From positions 42,192 to 106,191 of the forward strand of contig JAZOBC010000022.1 in assembly GCA_045595795.1 (NCBI GenBank): DNA of 64,000 nt, written 5' to 3'. This stretch comes from UMGS755 sp045595795. GTDB taxonomy: Bacteria; Bacillota; Clostridia; UBA1381; UBA9506. Positions 25,362 to 33,530 of this stretch are shown here, piece by piece (the first letter of the stretch is position 1; each line of letters opens with the position of its first letter). The position numbers and the translations under genes were made by a program. Under the pieces are notes generated by a model. The model did not search any database and was not told where the DNA came from. It saw nothing but the letters and a program-made list of their open reading frames with translations.

Positions 25362-26483
25362 ATGATAGAATTTGATCAATATCGCCTTGACCTTCTTGCT
25401 ATGAAGGATGCAGTACTCGAACTGAAGGACGCCTTAGAGGTGGATAAAAATCAGGCAGAGATTGAAAAGCTTGAAGCGCAGTCTTCTGATGCTGATTTTT
25501 GGAATGACATGGATGCCTCTCAAAAGGTTCTGCAAAAGCTTAAACAGTTAAAGGCTAAGGTGGGTCGGTATCAGTCGCTCTATGCTGCATGGGAAGACGC
25601 TTTGACCTTATGTGAGCTCGCGATTGAAGAAGATGATGACAGCCTTTTAGAAGAGCTGCAAGGTGCCTTTAACGCCTTAACGAAGGACTTAGAAGCAGTA
25701 CGCCTTGAAACACTGCTTTCGGGAAAATATGATGCTAATAACGCCATTTTGTCCATCCACCCCGGTGCCGGCGGCACAGAGGCGCAGGACTGGGCTGAAA
25801 TGCTCCTTAGAATGTATCAGCATTGGGCAGAGCGCCGGGGCTTCAGCGTGGAAACGCTGGACTATTTAGCTGGCGATGAAGCCGGTGTTAAGAGTGTGAC
25901 TATTCAGATTACCGGCGAAAACGCTTATGGCTATGCAAAGGCTGAAAAAGGGGTACACCGCCTGGTGCGTATTTCTCCTTTTGATGCGTCGGGTCGTCGT
26001 CATACCTCCTTTGTATCGGTGGATGTTATGCCGGAAATCAGTGACGATATTGAAATTAATATTAACCCCGATGATTTGAAAATTGACACCTTCCGTTCCG
26101 GTGGTGCCGGCGGTCAGCACGTTAACAAAACAGACTCCGCCATTCGAATCACTCATATCCCTACAGGGGTTGTGGTTGCTTGTCAGAATGAGCGTTCGCA
26201 GCATCAGAACAAAGATACGGCTATGAAGATGTTAAAGGCAAAGTTGATGGAAATGGCAGAACGGGAGCATAAAGAAAAAATTGAAGACTTAAAGGGTGAC
26301 ATGAAGGATATTGCCTGGGGTAGCCAGATTCGCTCTTATGTATTCCATCCCTACAGCATGGTGAAAGACCACAGAACCAACTGGGAATCGGGTAATACCG
26401 GCGCTGTGATGGATGGCGATTTGGATCCGTTCATCAATGCTTATTTAAAAGCGGCAAGTTTGGGAACGTTAAACCTGAAATAG
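25362..26483 (+). CDS. prfB: Peptide chain release factor 2
   Basis: 373 aa. The stop-codon recognition SPF tripeptide is in VRISPFDASGRR (about 203-214), and the peptidyl-tRNA hydrolysis GGQ motif in GGAGGQHVNK (about 246-255). RF2 terminates translation at UGA and UAA. The reading frame is open from the first ATG through the whole protein, with an in-frame CTT GAC at codons 9-10 where many bacteria have the frameshift site CTT TGA C. The usual autoregulatory +1 frameshift is therefore absent. GAAAGGA lies about 9 nt upstream of the ATG. Confidence 0.95.
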   Translation: MIEFDQYRLDLLAMKDAVLELKDALEVDKNQAEIEKLEAQSSDADFWNDMDASQKVLQKLKQLKAKVGRYQSLYAAWEDALTLCELAIEEDDDSLLEELQGAFNALTKDLEAVRLETLLSGKYDANNAILSIHPGAGGTEAQDWAEMLLRMYQHWAERRGFSVETLDYLAGDEAGVKSVTIQITGENAYGYAKAEKGVHRLVRISPFDASGRRHTSFVSVDVMPEISDDIEININPDDLKIDTFRSGGAGGQHVNKTDSAIRITHIPTGVVVACQNERSQHQNKDTAMKMLKAKLMEMAEREHKEKIEDLKGDMKDIAWGSQIRSYVFHPYSMVKDHRTNWESGNTGAVMDGDLDPFINAYLKAASLGTLNLK

Positions 26484-26544
26484 GCATAAAGCCGGACAAG
26501 ACCTCATATGAATGAAACAGAAAAACGTTTTGGGAGGTAATACT

Positions 26545-27717
26545 ATGGTGAAAAAAATAGCGTTTTTATCAGTTGTGATGGCGCTGTTTTTAATGACGAA
26601 CTTTGCAGGAATCCTGCCGGGAACTGTCATTTCGTTTACAGATGTAACTGAGCATCACAGCTGGGCTCATGAAGCGATTTCATACTTAGCGGCAGAAGGC
26701 GTGATTAGTGGCATTGGTGATGATTTGTTTGCGCCGGATGAGCAAGTGACCAAGGAGCAGTTTGCTAAAATGCTGTGCCTTTCCCTGAATATAGAAATCA
26801 AAACAGACGAAGAAAGCGTGCGGACCTACACAGATGTACCGGTTGACCGTTGGTCGTTCCCTTATATTGAAGCGGTACAGGATTATTTCCCGCGTTCAGA
26901 GGACTTAGCAATCAATCAGTTTGCACCGGAACAGCCGTTTCTGCGTCAGGAAGTGGCGGCGACTATCATCAACGGTATGGGGCTTTCCGCTGAGAGTAAT
27001 TTGTTTAATAAAACTGTTTTAGATACTCTGTTTACTGATAGCGGTGATGTGACGGTCTCCATCAAAACACAGGTAGGTATTGCGGTAGAACGTGGCATTT
27101 TGCGCGGTGCTGACCAAATGATCAGACCTAATGCGCCGGTGACGCGTGCCGAAGCGGCTGTGTTTATTCATCGAATGATGCTCATCCGTCAGGGTAAGGG
27201 CGAGCTTGCGTTTGTGACCAGCACACCCATCGTGGCAGAGAGCCAGGTAACCTTAGAGCGCGCCAAGGAATGGGCAACAGAGCGGGGTGCACATCAGCGG
27301 TTTATTGACATTGCAGATATTTATTGGAAATATGGTGAAATCACCGGCATTCGTCCTGAGGTGCTCTATGCACAGGCGGCTAAGGAAACGGGCTATGGCA
27401 AATATGGCGGTCGGGTGTTGCCGGAGCAAAACAACTGGGCAGGCATCAAAACTGCCACAGCCAATGGTGATGAAACCTACGACCATGAGACCTTTGCAAC
27501 GCCGGATGACGGTGTTCGGGCACATTTTAATCACATGTCAGCTTACCTTGGCTTAGAGCCTGTAGGCGAGCCGCACGGCAGATATTATACTGCCAGCCGC
27601 ACGGCATGGGCAGGTACCGTTACAACGGTTGAAGAACTGGGCAATAAATGGGCACCGGAGCATACCTATGGTTATAGCTTGGTGGCAAGATACATTGAGC
27701 CTATGATGGGAAAATAA
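26545..27717 (+). CDS. Exported SLH-anchored glucosaminidase-like wall hydrolase
   Basis: 390 aa from ATG 26545, chosen because GGGAGG lies 8 nt upstream and a signal peptide (MVKKIAFLSVVMALF) begins there; an in-frame ATG at 26512 lacks both. Three SLH repeats occupy about residues 28-210 (first one HSWAHEAISYL, third VTRAEAAVFIHR). The C-terminal domain (about 230-390) has PEVLYAQAAKETGYG, NNWAGIKTA and DDGVRAHFNHM phrases of the glucosaminidase/lysozyme-like superfamily, with the Glu of AKETGYG as likely acid. It would trim peptidoglycan while bound at the cell surface. The SLH repeats are N-terminal here, unlike in the two SLH proteins near 3-6 kb. Confidence 0.82.
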   Translation: MVKKIAFLSVVMALFLMTNFAGILPGTVISFTDVTEHHSWAHEAISYLAAEGVISGIGDDLFAPDEQVTKEQFAKMLCLSLNIEIKTDEESVRTYTDVPVDRWSFPYIEAVQDYFPRSEDLAINQFAPEQPFLRQEVAATIINGMGLSAESNLFNKTVLDTLFTDSGDVTVSIKTQVGIAVERGILRGADQMIRPNAPVTRAEAAVFIHRMMLIRQGKGELAFVTSTPIVAESQVTLERAKEWATERGAHQRFIDIADIYWKYGEITGIRPEVLYAQAAKETGYGKYGGRVLPEQNNWAGIKTATANGDETYDHETFATPDDGVRAHFNHMSAYLGLEPVGEPHGRYYTASRTAWAGTVTTVEELGNKWAPEHTYGYSLVARYIEPMMGK

Positions 27718-27752
27718 TGAAAAAATAACTGATATCAGTATGAATCAGTTTT

Positions 27753-27788
27753 AAAAGGCAGAAACGATTGATTTCGTTTCTGCCTTTT
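27753..27788. terminator. Bidirectional terminator between convergent genes
   Basis: Stem AAAAGGCAGAAACGA/TCGTTTCTGCCTTTT with a short loop and A/T runs on both sides, placed between the SLH hydrolase gene and the NAGPA-type gene. Confidence 0.92.
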
Positions 27789-27811
27789 GATGTTTTGGAA
27801 CTGCTTCTATG

Positions 27812-30133
27812 TTATTTTACAATGCCTTTTCTTTCGTAAGTGACGGTGCTTCCATTAACGGTTACCAAATAATATTTCAGATATGAAATGTTGGTTGCAG
27901 GGGGCTTTACACCGATGCTGGGGAATACGCCAGCAGTGGTGATATAACGCACGCCGTCTTCAATCACGGTTTCGTTTACATAGCCACCTGCAAACACATA
28001 CACGTTATCTGCTTTCTTTGCTGCCTCTTTCATCAAATTTTTAAAGACAGTTTTTTCAATGGCTGAGGATGAAATGTTGTGATCATTTAAAAACACAAAT
28101 AAATTGCCGCCGCTTAAGGTGTTGATTTCATCACGCAGTTTTTCCCACTGGGTACTGTCAGACCCAAACAGCGTGGTGCCGTAAGCGTTTTTCAGGGTGA
28201 TAAAGGTGCTGCCGTTTTTGGTAAAACGACTATAGCCATTAGCTAATTTCTTGTTGTCACCCAAATCCTGAAGCAGAGAGCTGTCTACATCATTGCCCAC
28301 AAAAAAGTTTAGATTGCTTTCGCTTTTCACAGCATTGGTTACACCGTTCATAATGAACAAGTCAAAAAATTTAACGGGGGTTCTGGTGTTACCAAAAACC
28401 GTGAATTGAAATCCCTGGTCGGTTGTTACCGAGCCGCTTGTTTCCTGAGAATCAGCAATGCTTTCGTTTTTCGGTGCGCTTACAGGTGTTGCACCGCCTA
28501 CTGTTACAACAGCGTAAGCGGTTACGTCTCCAAAATTGGCTGTTAACAAGGTAGAGCCATAGCTATGGGCAGTGACAGCGTTGCCGGAAACGGATGCAAC
28601 AGTTGGGTCAGTTACGGTCATTTCCAAGTCGCTGGGGTATACCAGTGCGGCCTGTCCCTTTGCATCTCGGGCGGTCATCCAGAGGACCTGATTGTCACCG
28701 ACATTCATGTTGTATTGGTTTGTATTAAACGCCAAACTATGAGGCGTGTCTAACACTGTAATCGTCACCTCATCAGAAAATCCGGCGGCTTTAGCATGAA
28801 TCACAGCCGTGCCGGGGGCTGAGGGTAGAAACGTATCGCCGCGGAAAGAACCTTTGCCTGAAGAAAGTGACCAGGTGATTTCTTCCGAGGGCACATTGTG
28901 CATATATACCCCATATTGGTCATATAACTGCGCCTGCAACCACACAGAGGTGCCGGAGAAAATGGCCTCACTGTCGCTGCGAAGATTCATGGAAGTTGGA
29001 ACACTTTCCTTGGTCTTAGCCATAATGCCAATGGAGTTTGTAACGGCACGTTTAGAGCCATCAGAAGGCTGATTCACAACCTGATGGTTGCCGTTTTGCT
29101 TAACAGCCATCAAGGTGGAGCCGCCACCATCTAAATTCATGGCATTATAACAGCCAAGCTCTGCCATGAGAGCACCAAGCTGTTTCATGGTCATACCAGC
29201 AGCCTCACTTCGGCGGCCGTCAACAGCTACCAATGTAATGATTTTGCCTGTTTTGTCAACGCCCACCGCAGAACGGGGGTGAGTACCACTGACAGTGTGG
29301 GAATAGGTTTCGGGAATTTTTCCTTCAACCAGCAGCATACCCCCACCGCCAACAGCCGTTTCAATGGTTTCATAGTTGGGAGTTGTTGAGATGCTGAGGG
29401 TAACCTCATCACCCACATTCAAATTGTCGTTTAAAAATGTGTGCAGGCTCACATCGCATGCAAGCACATAGCCATCTTTAGGAATGGGGACGGGACCCAC
29501 GTCGCGGTTCTTTGCCGTGACAACGCCGTTTTCTACAACCATTTCCAGTACGTTTGCGGCAGAACCCGGTGTAGTCTCAGCAAAATCCCGGGTATACATG
29601 ACGATGCCCGTCATGCTGTCATATTTATTAATCACCGTGATGGGAGCAGACAACAGGTTGGGCGCCATGACATCGAAGTTATAGCTAAACATGTCAAAAA
29701 GCAGCTCTTTGCTATTTTTGGTTTGATATAGCGCGTTCATTTGCTCGTAAGCTGCCGGCGTGGTACGCATGATGCCATCAGAAATTTCAAGACCAATGGC
29801 ATTGCCGCGACCCGACTCTTTAACAGCTTGAAAAAAATCGGCATTCACAGCAGCGATGGCATCTGCTCGGGCAGCTGAGCTATATGTATTTTCCAAATAG
29901 CTTTTTCCATTTTCATGGCTGAGCACATCAAACTGCAGGTGCGGTTCGTTTAAATCTGCCTGCACCACGTGGATATCCTGCCAGCCATTTTCGGCAAGGC
30001 GCTGGATATGACGATAGGTTACGCCTTTGATTAAGGTTTCCTCCGTGCTAACAGAAAGGTCGGCGGCGAAAACAGGCAGGCTGCCTGTCAGAATGCTAAT
30101 CAGCAGCATCCATGACAAGAATAATTTTTTCAT
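27812..30133 (-). CDS. Exported phosphodiester glycosidase (NAGPA) family protein, multidomain
   Basis: 773 aa with a signal peptide (MKKLFLSWMLLISIL, cleavage near VFA-ADL). The NAGPA/DUF2233-type domain spans about 70-370: AVNADFF, AVGGGGMLLV, HPRSAVGVDK, LVAVDGRRS and the glycine-rich NLDGGGSTLM near its end. Two Ig-like (Big2-type) segments follow to about 550. The last 200 residues (GNTRTPVKFFDLFIM and LFVFLNDHNIS phrases) look like a worn metallophosphoesterase-like domain; this part is tentative. The family cleaves sugar-phosphodiester links or acts on wall glycans outside the cell. It lies 11 nt after galU in the same transcript, suggesting a role in wall or capsule polymer metabolism. 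Confidence 0.78.
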   Translation of the reverse strand: MKKLFLSWMLLISILTGSLPVFAADLSVSTEETLIKGVTYRHIQRLAENGWQDIHVVQADLNEPHLQFDVLSHENGKSYLENTYSSAARADAIAAVNADFFQAVKESGRGNAIGLEISDGIMRTTPAAYEQMNALYQTKNSKELLFDMFSYNFDVMAPNLLSAPITVINKYDSMTGIVMYTRDFAETTPGSAANVLEMVVENGVVTAKNRDVGPVPIPKDGYVLACDVSLHTFLNDNLNVGDEVTLSISTTPNYETIETAVGGGGMLLVEGKIPETYSHTVSGTHPRSAVGVDKTGKIITLVAVDGRRSEAAGMTMKQLGALMAELGCYNAMNLDGGGSTLMAVKQNGNHQVVNQPSDGSKRAVTNSIGIMAKTKESVPTSMNLRSDSEAIFSGTSVWLQAQLYDQYGVYMHNVPSEEITWSLSSGKGSFRGDTFLPSAPGTAVIHAKAAGFSDEVTITVLDTPHSLAFNTNQYNMNVGDNQVLWMTARDAKGQAALVYPSDLEMTVTDPTVASVSGNAVTAHSYGSTLLTANFGDVTAYAVVTVGGATPVSAPKNESIADSQETSGSVTTDQGFQFTVFGNTRTPVKFFDLFIMNGVTNAVKSESNLNFFVGNDVDSSLLQDLGDNKKLANGYSRFTKNGSTFITLKNAYGTTLFGSDSTQWEKLRDEINTLSGGNLFVFLNDHNISSSAIEKTVFKNLMKEAAKKADNVYVFAGGYVNETVIEDGVRYITTAGVFPSIGVKPPATNISYLKYYLVTVNGSTVTYERKGIVK

Positions 30134-30144
30134 AATGTTCTCCT

Positions 30145-31014
30145 TTAGTATTTTGCCACAGTGTTTTTCAAATAGGAAAGAAATTCATCCTTCAAATCGG
30201 GACGCTTCAAGGCAAATTCAACAGTGGCTTCTAAATAGCCTTGCTTTGAACCCACATCATAGCGTCTGCCTATAAAGTCATAGGCATACATTTTTTCTTT
30301 TTTAGCCAGCATGCACAGTGCATCTGTCAGTTGAATTTCTCCGCCTGCACCGGGTTTTGTTTCTTCTAAACAGCGGAAAATATCCGGGGTGATGATATAG
30401 CGGCCTAACACAGCTACATTAGAGGGTGCTGTGCCGGGGGCCGGTTTTTCAACCATGTCTTCTACGCTGTAAATTCTGTCTTCTAACTTATTGCCCTTCA
30501 CAATGCCGTATTTTGATGTTTCAGAGTCAGCAACTGTCTGCACGCCTAAAATGCTGCCGCCCAGTCGGTCGTATTGCTTAATCATTTGCGACAGGCAGGG
30601 CTTTTCAGAGTCTACCACATCATCGCCCAGTAAAACGGCAAAGGGCTCGTTTTCGGCAAAGAACTTGGCACAATAAATGGCATGACCTAAGCCTTTTGCT
30701 TCTTTCTGTCTCACATAATGGATGTTTGCAAGATTTGAAATTTTATGCATCACATCTAAATAGTCAAGCTTACCGCTCTTTTCCAGTTCCGTTTCGAGTT
30801 CATAGGATTTGTCAAAATGGTCTTCAATGGCGCGCTTGGTGCGGCCGGTGATAATCAAAATGTCTTCAATGCCGGAAGCGGCGGCTTCCTCAACAATATA
30901 TTGCAGTGTGGGTTTGTCAACAATGGGAACCATTTCTTTGGGAATTGCCTTGGTTGCAGGGAGAAATCGTGTGCCTAATCCGGCTGCGGGAATGACCGCT
31001 TTTCTAATTTTCAT
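30145..31014 (-). CDS. galU: UTP-glucose-1-phosphate uridylyltransferase
   Basis: 289 aa. The nucleotidyltransferase signature AAGLGTRFLPATKAIPKEM spans residues 10-28, with DKPTLQYIVEEA following, LLGDDVVDS for the metal-binding Asp region and VEKPAPGTAPSN near 170. It makes UDP-glucose in the cytoplasm for wall polymers and glycolipids. The start overlaps the end of the TtcA-like gene by 11 nt. The downstream NAGPA-type exported protein fits a shared role in cell-surface glycan metabolism. Confidence 0.94.
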   Translation of the reverse strand: MKIRKAVIPAAGLGTRFLPATKAIPKEMVPIVDKPTLQYIVEEAAASGIEDILIITGRTKRAIEDHFDKSYELETELEKSGKLDYLDVMHKISNLANIHYVRQKEAKGLGHAIYCAKFFAENEPFAVLLGDDVVDSEKPCLSQMIKQYDRLGGSILGVQTVADSETSKYGIVKGNKLEDRIYSVEDMVEKPAPGTAPSNVAVLGRYIITPDIFRCLEETKPGAGGEIQLTDALCMLAKKEKMYAYDFIGRRYDVGSKQGYLEATVEFALKRPDLKDEFLSYLKNTVAKY

Positions 31015-31750
31015 GTTTACGCCTCCTGTTTTGTTGTGGGTTTACGATTTGCCAGCCGTCAACACTGTTGCGAAGTGCAGTGAACATGCGTTGCTTGGCA
31101 CCGCGATGCTCATAATCCAGTTGCGAGAGCAAAGTTTTGGCATATTCACGCTTGGTGTTTCCATCTGCCGGGCAGGTGTTATGTACCACCGGCAGGGCTG
31201 CCTTTTCTGTGTACTTCTTAATATCCTTTTCTTCTATATAAATGAAGGGGCGCAGCAGTGTAATATCCATGCGGTCTAAATGGGTGACCGGGGTAAAACA
31301 ACTGATTCGACCTTCAAATAACAGACTCAGCATAAAGGTTTCTAAGACATCATCATAATGATGACCTAACATAATTTTGTTAAGACCGCGGCTCTTTGCA
31401 GCGGTGTTGAGTGCTCCACGGCGCAAGTTAGCGCAAAGAGAGCAGGGGCTTTTTTCTTTTCTCCAGTCAAACACAATCTCTTTAATTTGCGTTTTTTCAA
31501 GCGTGAAGGGAACATCAAGAGCCTGACAGAATTCTGACAGAGGACTAAAGTCCATCCCTCCCATGCCCATGTCAAGCGTGATGGCTTCTAAATGAAAGGG
31601 AATGGGGTAAAATCGTTTTAATGCATGGGCAGCAGCCAATACAGCCAAAGAATCCTTGCCACCGGAAAGACCGACAGCAATGCGGTCGCCGGGTTGTATC
31701 ATGCCGTAATCATCAATTGCGCGCCGCATTTGGCTTAACATTCGTTGCAT
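31004..31750 (-). CDS. TtcA-like PP-loop ATPase (tRNA thiolation family)
   Basis: 248 aa. The PP-loop motif GLSGGKDSLAVL lies near residues 28-39, and a CxxC pair in SPCSLCANLRRGALN near 101-115; further on are HHYDDVLETFMLSL and RPFIYIEEKDI of the TtcA/TtuA group. These enzymes adenylate a tRNA base and insert sulfur, using an iron-sulfur cluster held by conserved Cys residues. E. coli TtcA makes 2-thiocytidine-32; the clostridial target is not certain, so no symbol is given. First gene of a unit with galU and the NAGPA-type gene. Confidence 0.82.
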   Translation of the reverse strand: MQRMLSQMRRAIDDYGMIQPGDRIAVGLSGGKDSLAVLAAAHALKRFYPIPFHLEAITLDMGMGGMDFSPLSEFCQALDVPFTLEKTQIKEIVFDWRKEKSPCSLCANLRRGALNTAAKSRGLNKIMLGHHYDDVLETFMLSLLFEGRISCFTPVTHLDRMDITLLRPFIYIEEKDIKKYTEKAALPVVHNTCPADGNTKREYAKTLLSQLDYEHRGAKQRMFTALRNSVDGWQIVNPQQNRRRKHEN

Positions 31751-31785
31751 GGTGTGCCTCTTTTCTTTTTTTATGGTTGTTTTAT

Positions 31786-31814
31786 ATTATAACATATTCC
31801 CGATATCTTTTCAA
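31786..31814 (-). promoter_or_regulatory. Promoter of the ttcA-like/galU/NAGPA unit
   Basis: Minus-strand TTGAAA (31814-31809), 17-bp spacer, TATAAT (31791-31786) with TG in the extended position. It lies just after the xseA stop, so it separates the two units. Confidence 0.8.
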
Positions 31815-31837
31815 GCATCCGGGGGAAAAGGAAAAAA

Positions 31838-33052
31838 TTACGTATGATCTGCTTGCTCATTAACAGTGCAGTCTGCTGTGCCGTCTGAAACGCGGAGGCG
31901 AAATTGTATGCCGGGGGTGAGTTGGACAGCATGTCGCAGGGGTGTTCCGTCAGAAAGTGATGCATAGGCGTAACCGCGGCTTAGTGCCGAAAGGGGACTC
32001 AGAGCATCTAATTTACCTGCACATACCGAGAAACGGTTCTTCAGATGTTGCAAGCGTGCTTCAAATGCATGTTGACTGTTTTTTTGTAAATGATCAATGG
32101 TGATACGTTTTTCGGCGATTATAGAAGGCAAGGAAGACAATGCGGAGTGCCTTGACAAAGCCTCTAACTGTTTTTGACGGGAGAGCAACCCATGCCGGAT
32201 TTCGGCAAACAGCTCTGCCTGCAGGACGACAAGCTTCTGGCGGAGCTCCGATGCGGAGGGAACAGCTAATTCTGCGGCTGCAGAAGGTGTTGGTGCTCGC
32301 AGGTCTGCCACAAAATCGGCAATGGTAAAGTCGGTTTCGTGACCGACAGCTGAAATAACAGGAATCTTAGAAGCAAAGATGGCGCGCGCCACCATTTCTT
32401 CGTTAAACGCCCATAAATCCTCAATCGACCCGCCACCACGGCCAACAATGATGACGTCGCCCGCGTGATGGTCATTTGCCAACTCGAGCGCCTTGACGAT
32501 TTGCGGCGCTGCGCCTTCGCCTTGAACAGAGACAGGCAACAGTCTAACAGCTGCCTGCGGATAGCGGCGGCTTAGTACATTCATCATGTCTCGAACAGCG
32601 GCGCCGGAGCTGGCAGTAATTAAGCAAACACTTTCGGGATAGGTCGGCAGCGGTTTTTTAAAGGCAGGGTCAAACAGACCTTCGGTTTCTAACTTCTTTT
32701 TGAGTTTTTCATAGGCGGCATATAGAGCACCTTCGCCATCCGGCTCTAAGCTTTCAATATAGAGTTGATATACGCCCCCTGGTTCATACACAGAGATTCT
32801 GCCGCGGGCAGATACCTTGATGCCATCTTCCGGTGCAAAACGGAGACCCATAGCGGCTGAGCGGAACATAACAGCACGCAAAACAGAGCCTTCATCCTTT
32901 AAGGTCAGGTATATGTGACCGGAGGGGTGGGGCTTATAGTTGGAAATTTCGCCTTTGATGCAAATGTCTTTTAAATAACCGTTATGCTCAATGACACGCC
33001 GAATATAATGATTCAGCTCAGAAACGCTGACGGTGAGTCTTTCCTGTTCCAT
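31838..33052 (-). CDS. xseA: Exodeoxyribonuclease VII large subunit
   Basis: 404 aa. N-terminal OB-fold (VSELNHYIRRVIE, ICIKGEISNYKPHPSGHIYLTL) covers residues 8-100. The catalytic domain has the GRGGGSIEDLWAFNEE motif near 206-221 and VGHETDFTIADFVADLRAPTPS near 240. A coiled-coil region and short C-terminus follow. With XseB it degrades single-stranded DNA to acid-soluble oligonucleotides. The usual small xseB gene is not next to it: after the stop only a promoter and the TtcA-like gene are found. It begins 18 nt after the nusB terminator, so it may rely on read-through. Confidence 0.94.
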   Translation of the reverse strand: MEQERLTVSVSELNHYIRRVIEHNGYLKDICIKGEISNYKPHPSGHIYLTLKDEGSVLRAVMFRSAAMGLRFAPEDGIKVSARGRISVYEPGGVYQLYIESLEPDGEGALYAAYEKLKKKLETEGLFDPAFKKPLPTYPESVCLITASSGAAVRDMMNVLSRRYPQAAVRLLPVSVQGEGAAPQIVKALELANDHHAGDVIIVGRGGGSIEDLWAFNEEMVARAIFASKIPVISAVGHETDFTIADFVADLRAPTPSAAAELAVPSASELRQKLVVLQAELFAEIRHGLLSRQKQLEALSRHSALSSLPSIIAEKRITIDHLQKNSQHAFEARLQHLKNRFSVCAGKLDALSPLSALSRGYAYASLSDGTPLRHAVQLTPGIQFRLRVSDGTADCTVNEQADHT

Positions 33053-33069
33053 CGTTTACTCCTTATGAT

Positions 33070-33096
33070 AAAAAGCCCCTGTAAAGGGGCTTTTTT
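33070..33096 (-). terminator. Terminator between nusB and xseA
   Basis: Stem AAAAAGCCCCT/AGGGGCTTTTT with a TTAC loop; the T-run on the minus strand is TTTTT. It overlaps the nusB stop codon. Since no xseA promoter is obvious in the 18 nt that follow, partial read-through is likely. Confidence 0.85.
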
Positions 33097-33508
33097 ATTC
33101 AGCTGTGTTGCGTTTTGTTTTATTGACCGTAGACAAAATACCGTTAACAAAGGCAGAAGCTTTTTCACCTTCGTAATCCTTTGCAAGCTGAACGGCTTCG
33201 TTGATAATGATGCCGGCAGGAATGTCGGGGCTGTATAAAAGCTCTGAGATGCCAATTCGCAGTGTGGCAAGGCTAACTTTTGACAATCGGGAAAGAGACC
33301 AGCCTTTTGCGTGTTCACAGATTTGCGCATCGATTTCTGAAAGCTTGTCCAGTGTGGTATGCACGAGTGTTTCCAAATATTCTTTTTGTCCACTGACCTC
33401 ATCGCGATATTGATAGTATAACTCGAGTAGTGATGAAGCATCCAGTTTTTGAAACTCATGCTCAAAAATAATAATAAATCCGGCCTCGCGGGCTTCTTTT
33501 CTGGTCAT
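33095..33508 (-). CDS. nusB: Transcription antitermination factor NusB
   Basis: 137 aa, all helical. Family landmarks are the N-terminal TRKEAREAGFIIIFEHEF, the central RLSKVSLATLRIGISELLY (split phrases RLSKVSLATLRI and GISELLYSPDIP) and the C-terminal INEAVQLAKDYEGEKASAFVNGIL region. NusB joins NusE (S10) at boxA RNA to prevent premature termination in rRNA operons. It follows radA by 22 nt. The overlapping 150-residue frame on the same strand is not a gene. Confidence 0.93.
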   Translation of the reverse strand: MTRKEAREAGFIIIFEHEFQKLDASSLLELYYQYRDEVSGQKEYLETLVHTTLDKLSEIDAQICEHAKGWSLSRLSKVSLATLRIGISELLYSPDIPAGIIINEAVQLAKDYEGEKASAFVNGILSTVNKTKRNTAE

Positions 33509-33530
33509 AACAACGCTCCTGTTCAGTAGT

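Noticed and set aside
25362..25420. Sequencing error in prfB hiding a frameshift site
   Set aside because: The open frame starts at a well-placed ATG with a ribosome binding site and gives a family-length protein, so an error is not needed to explain it, though only re-reading the data could exclude it.
33013..33465. 150-residue reading frame overlapping nusB on the same strand
   Set aside because: It is a shifted frame of nusB and crosses the nusB terminator into xseA; the residue make-up is that of a shadow frame and it has no ribosome binding site.
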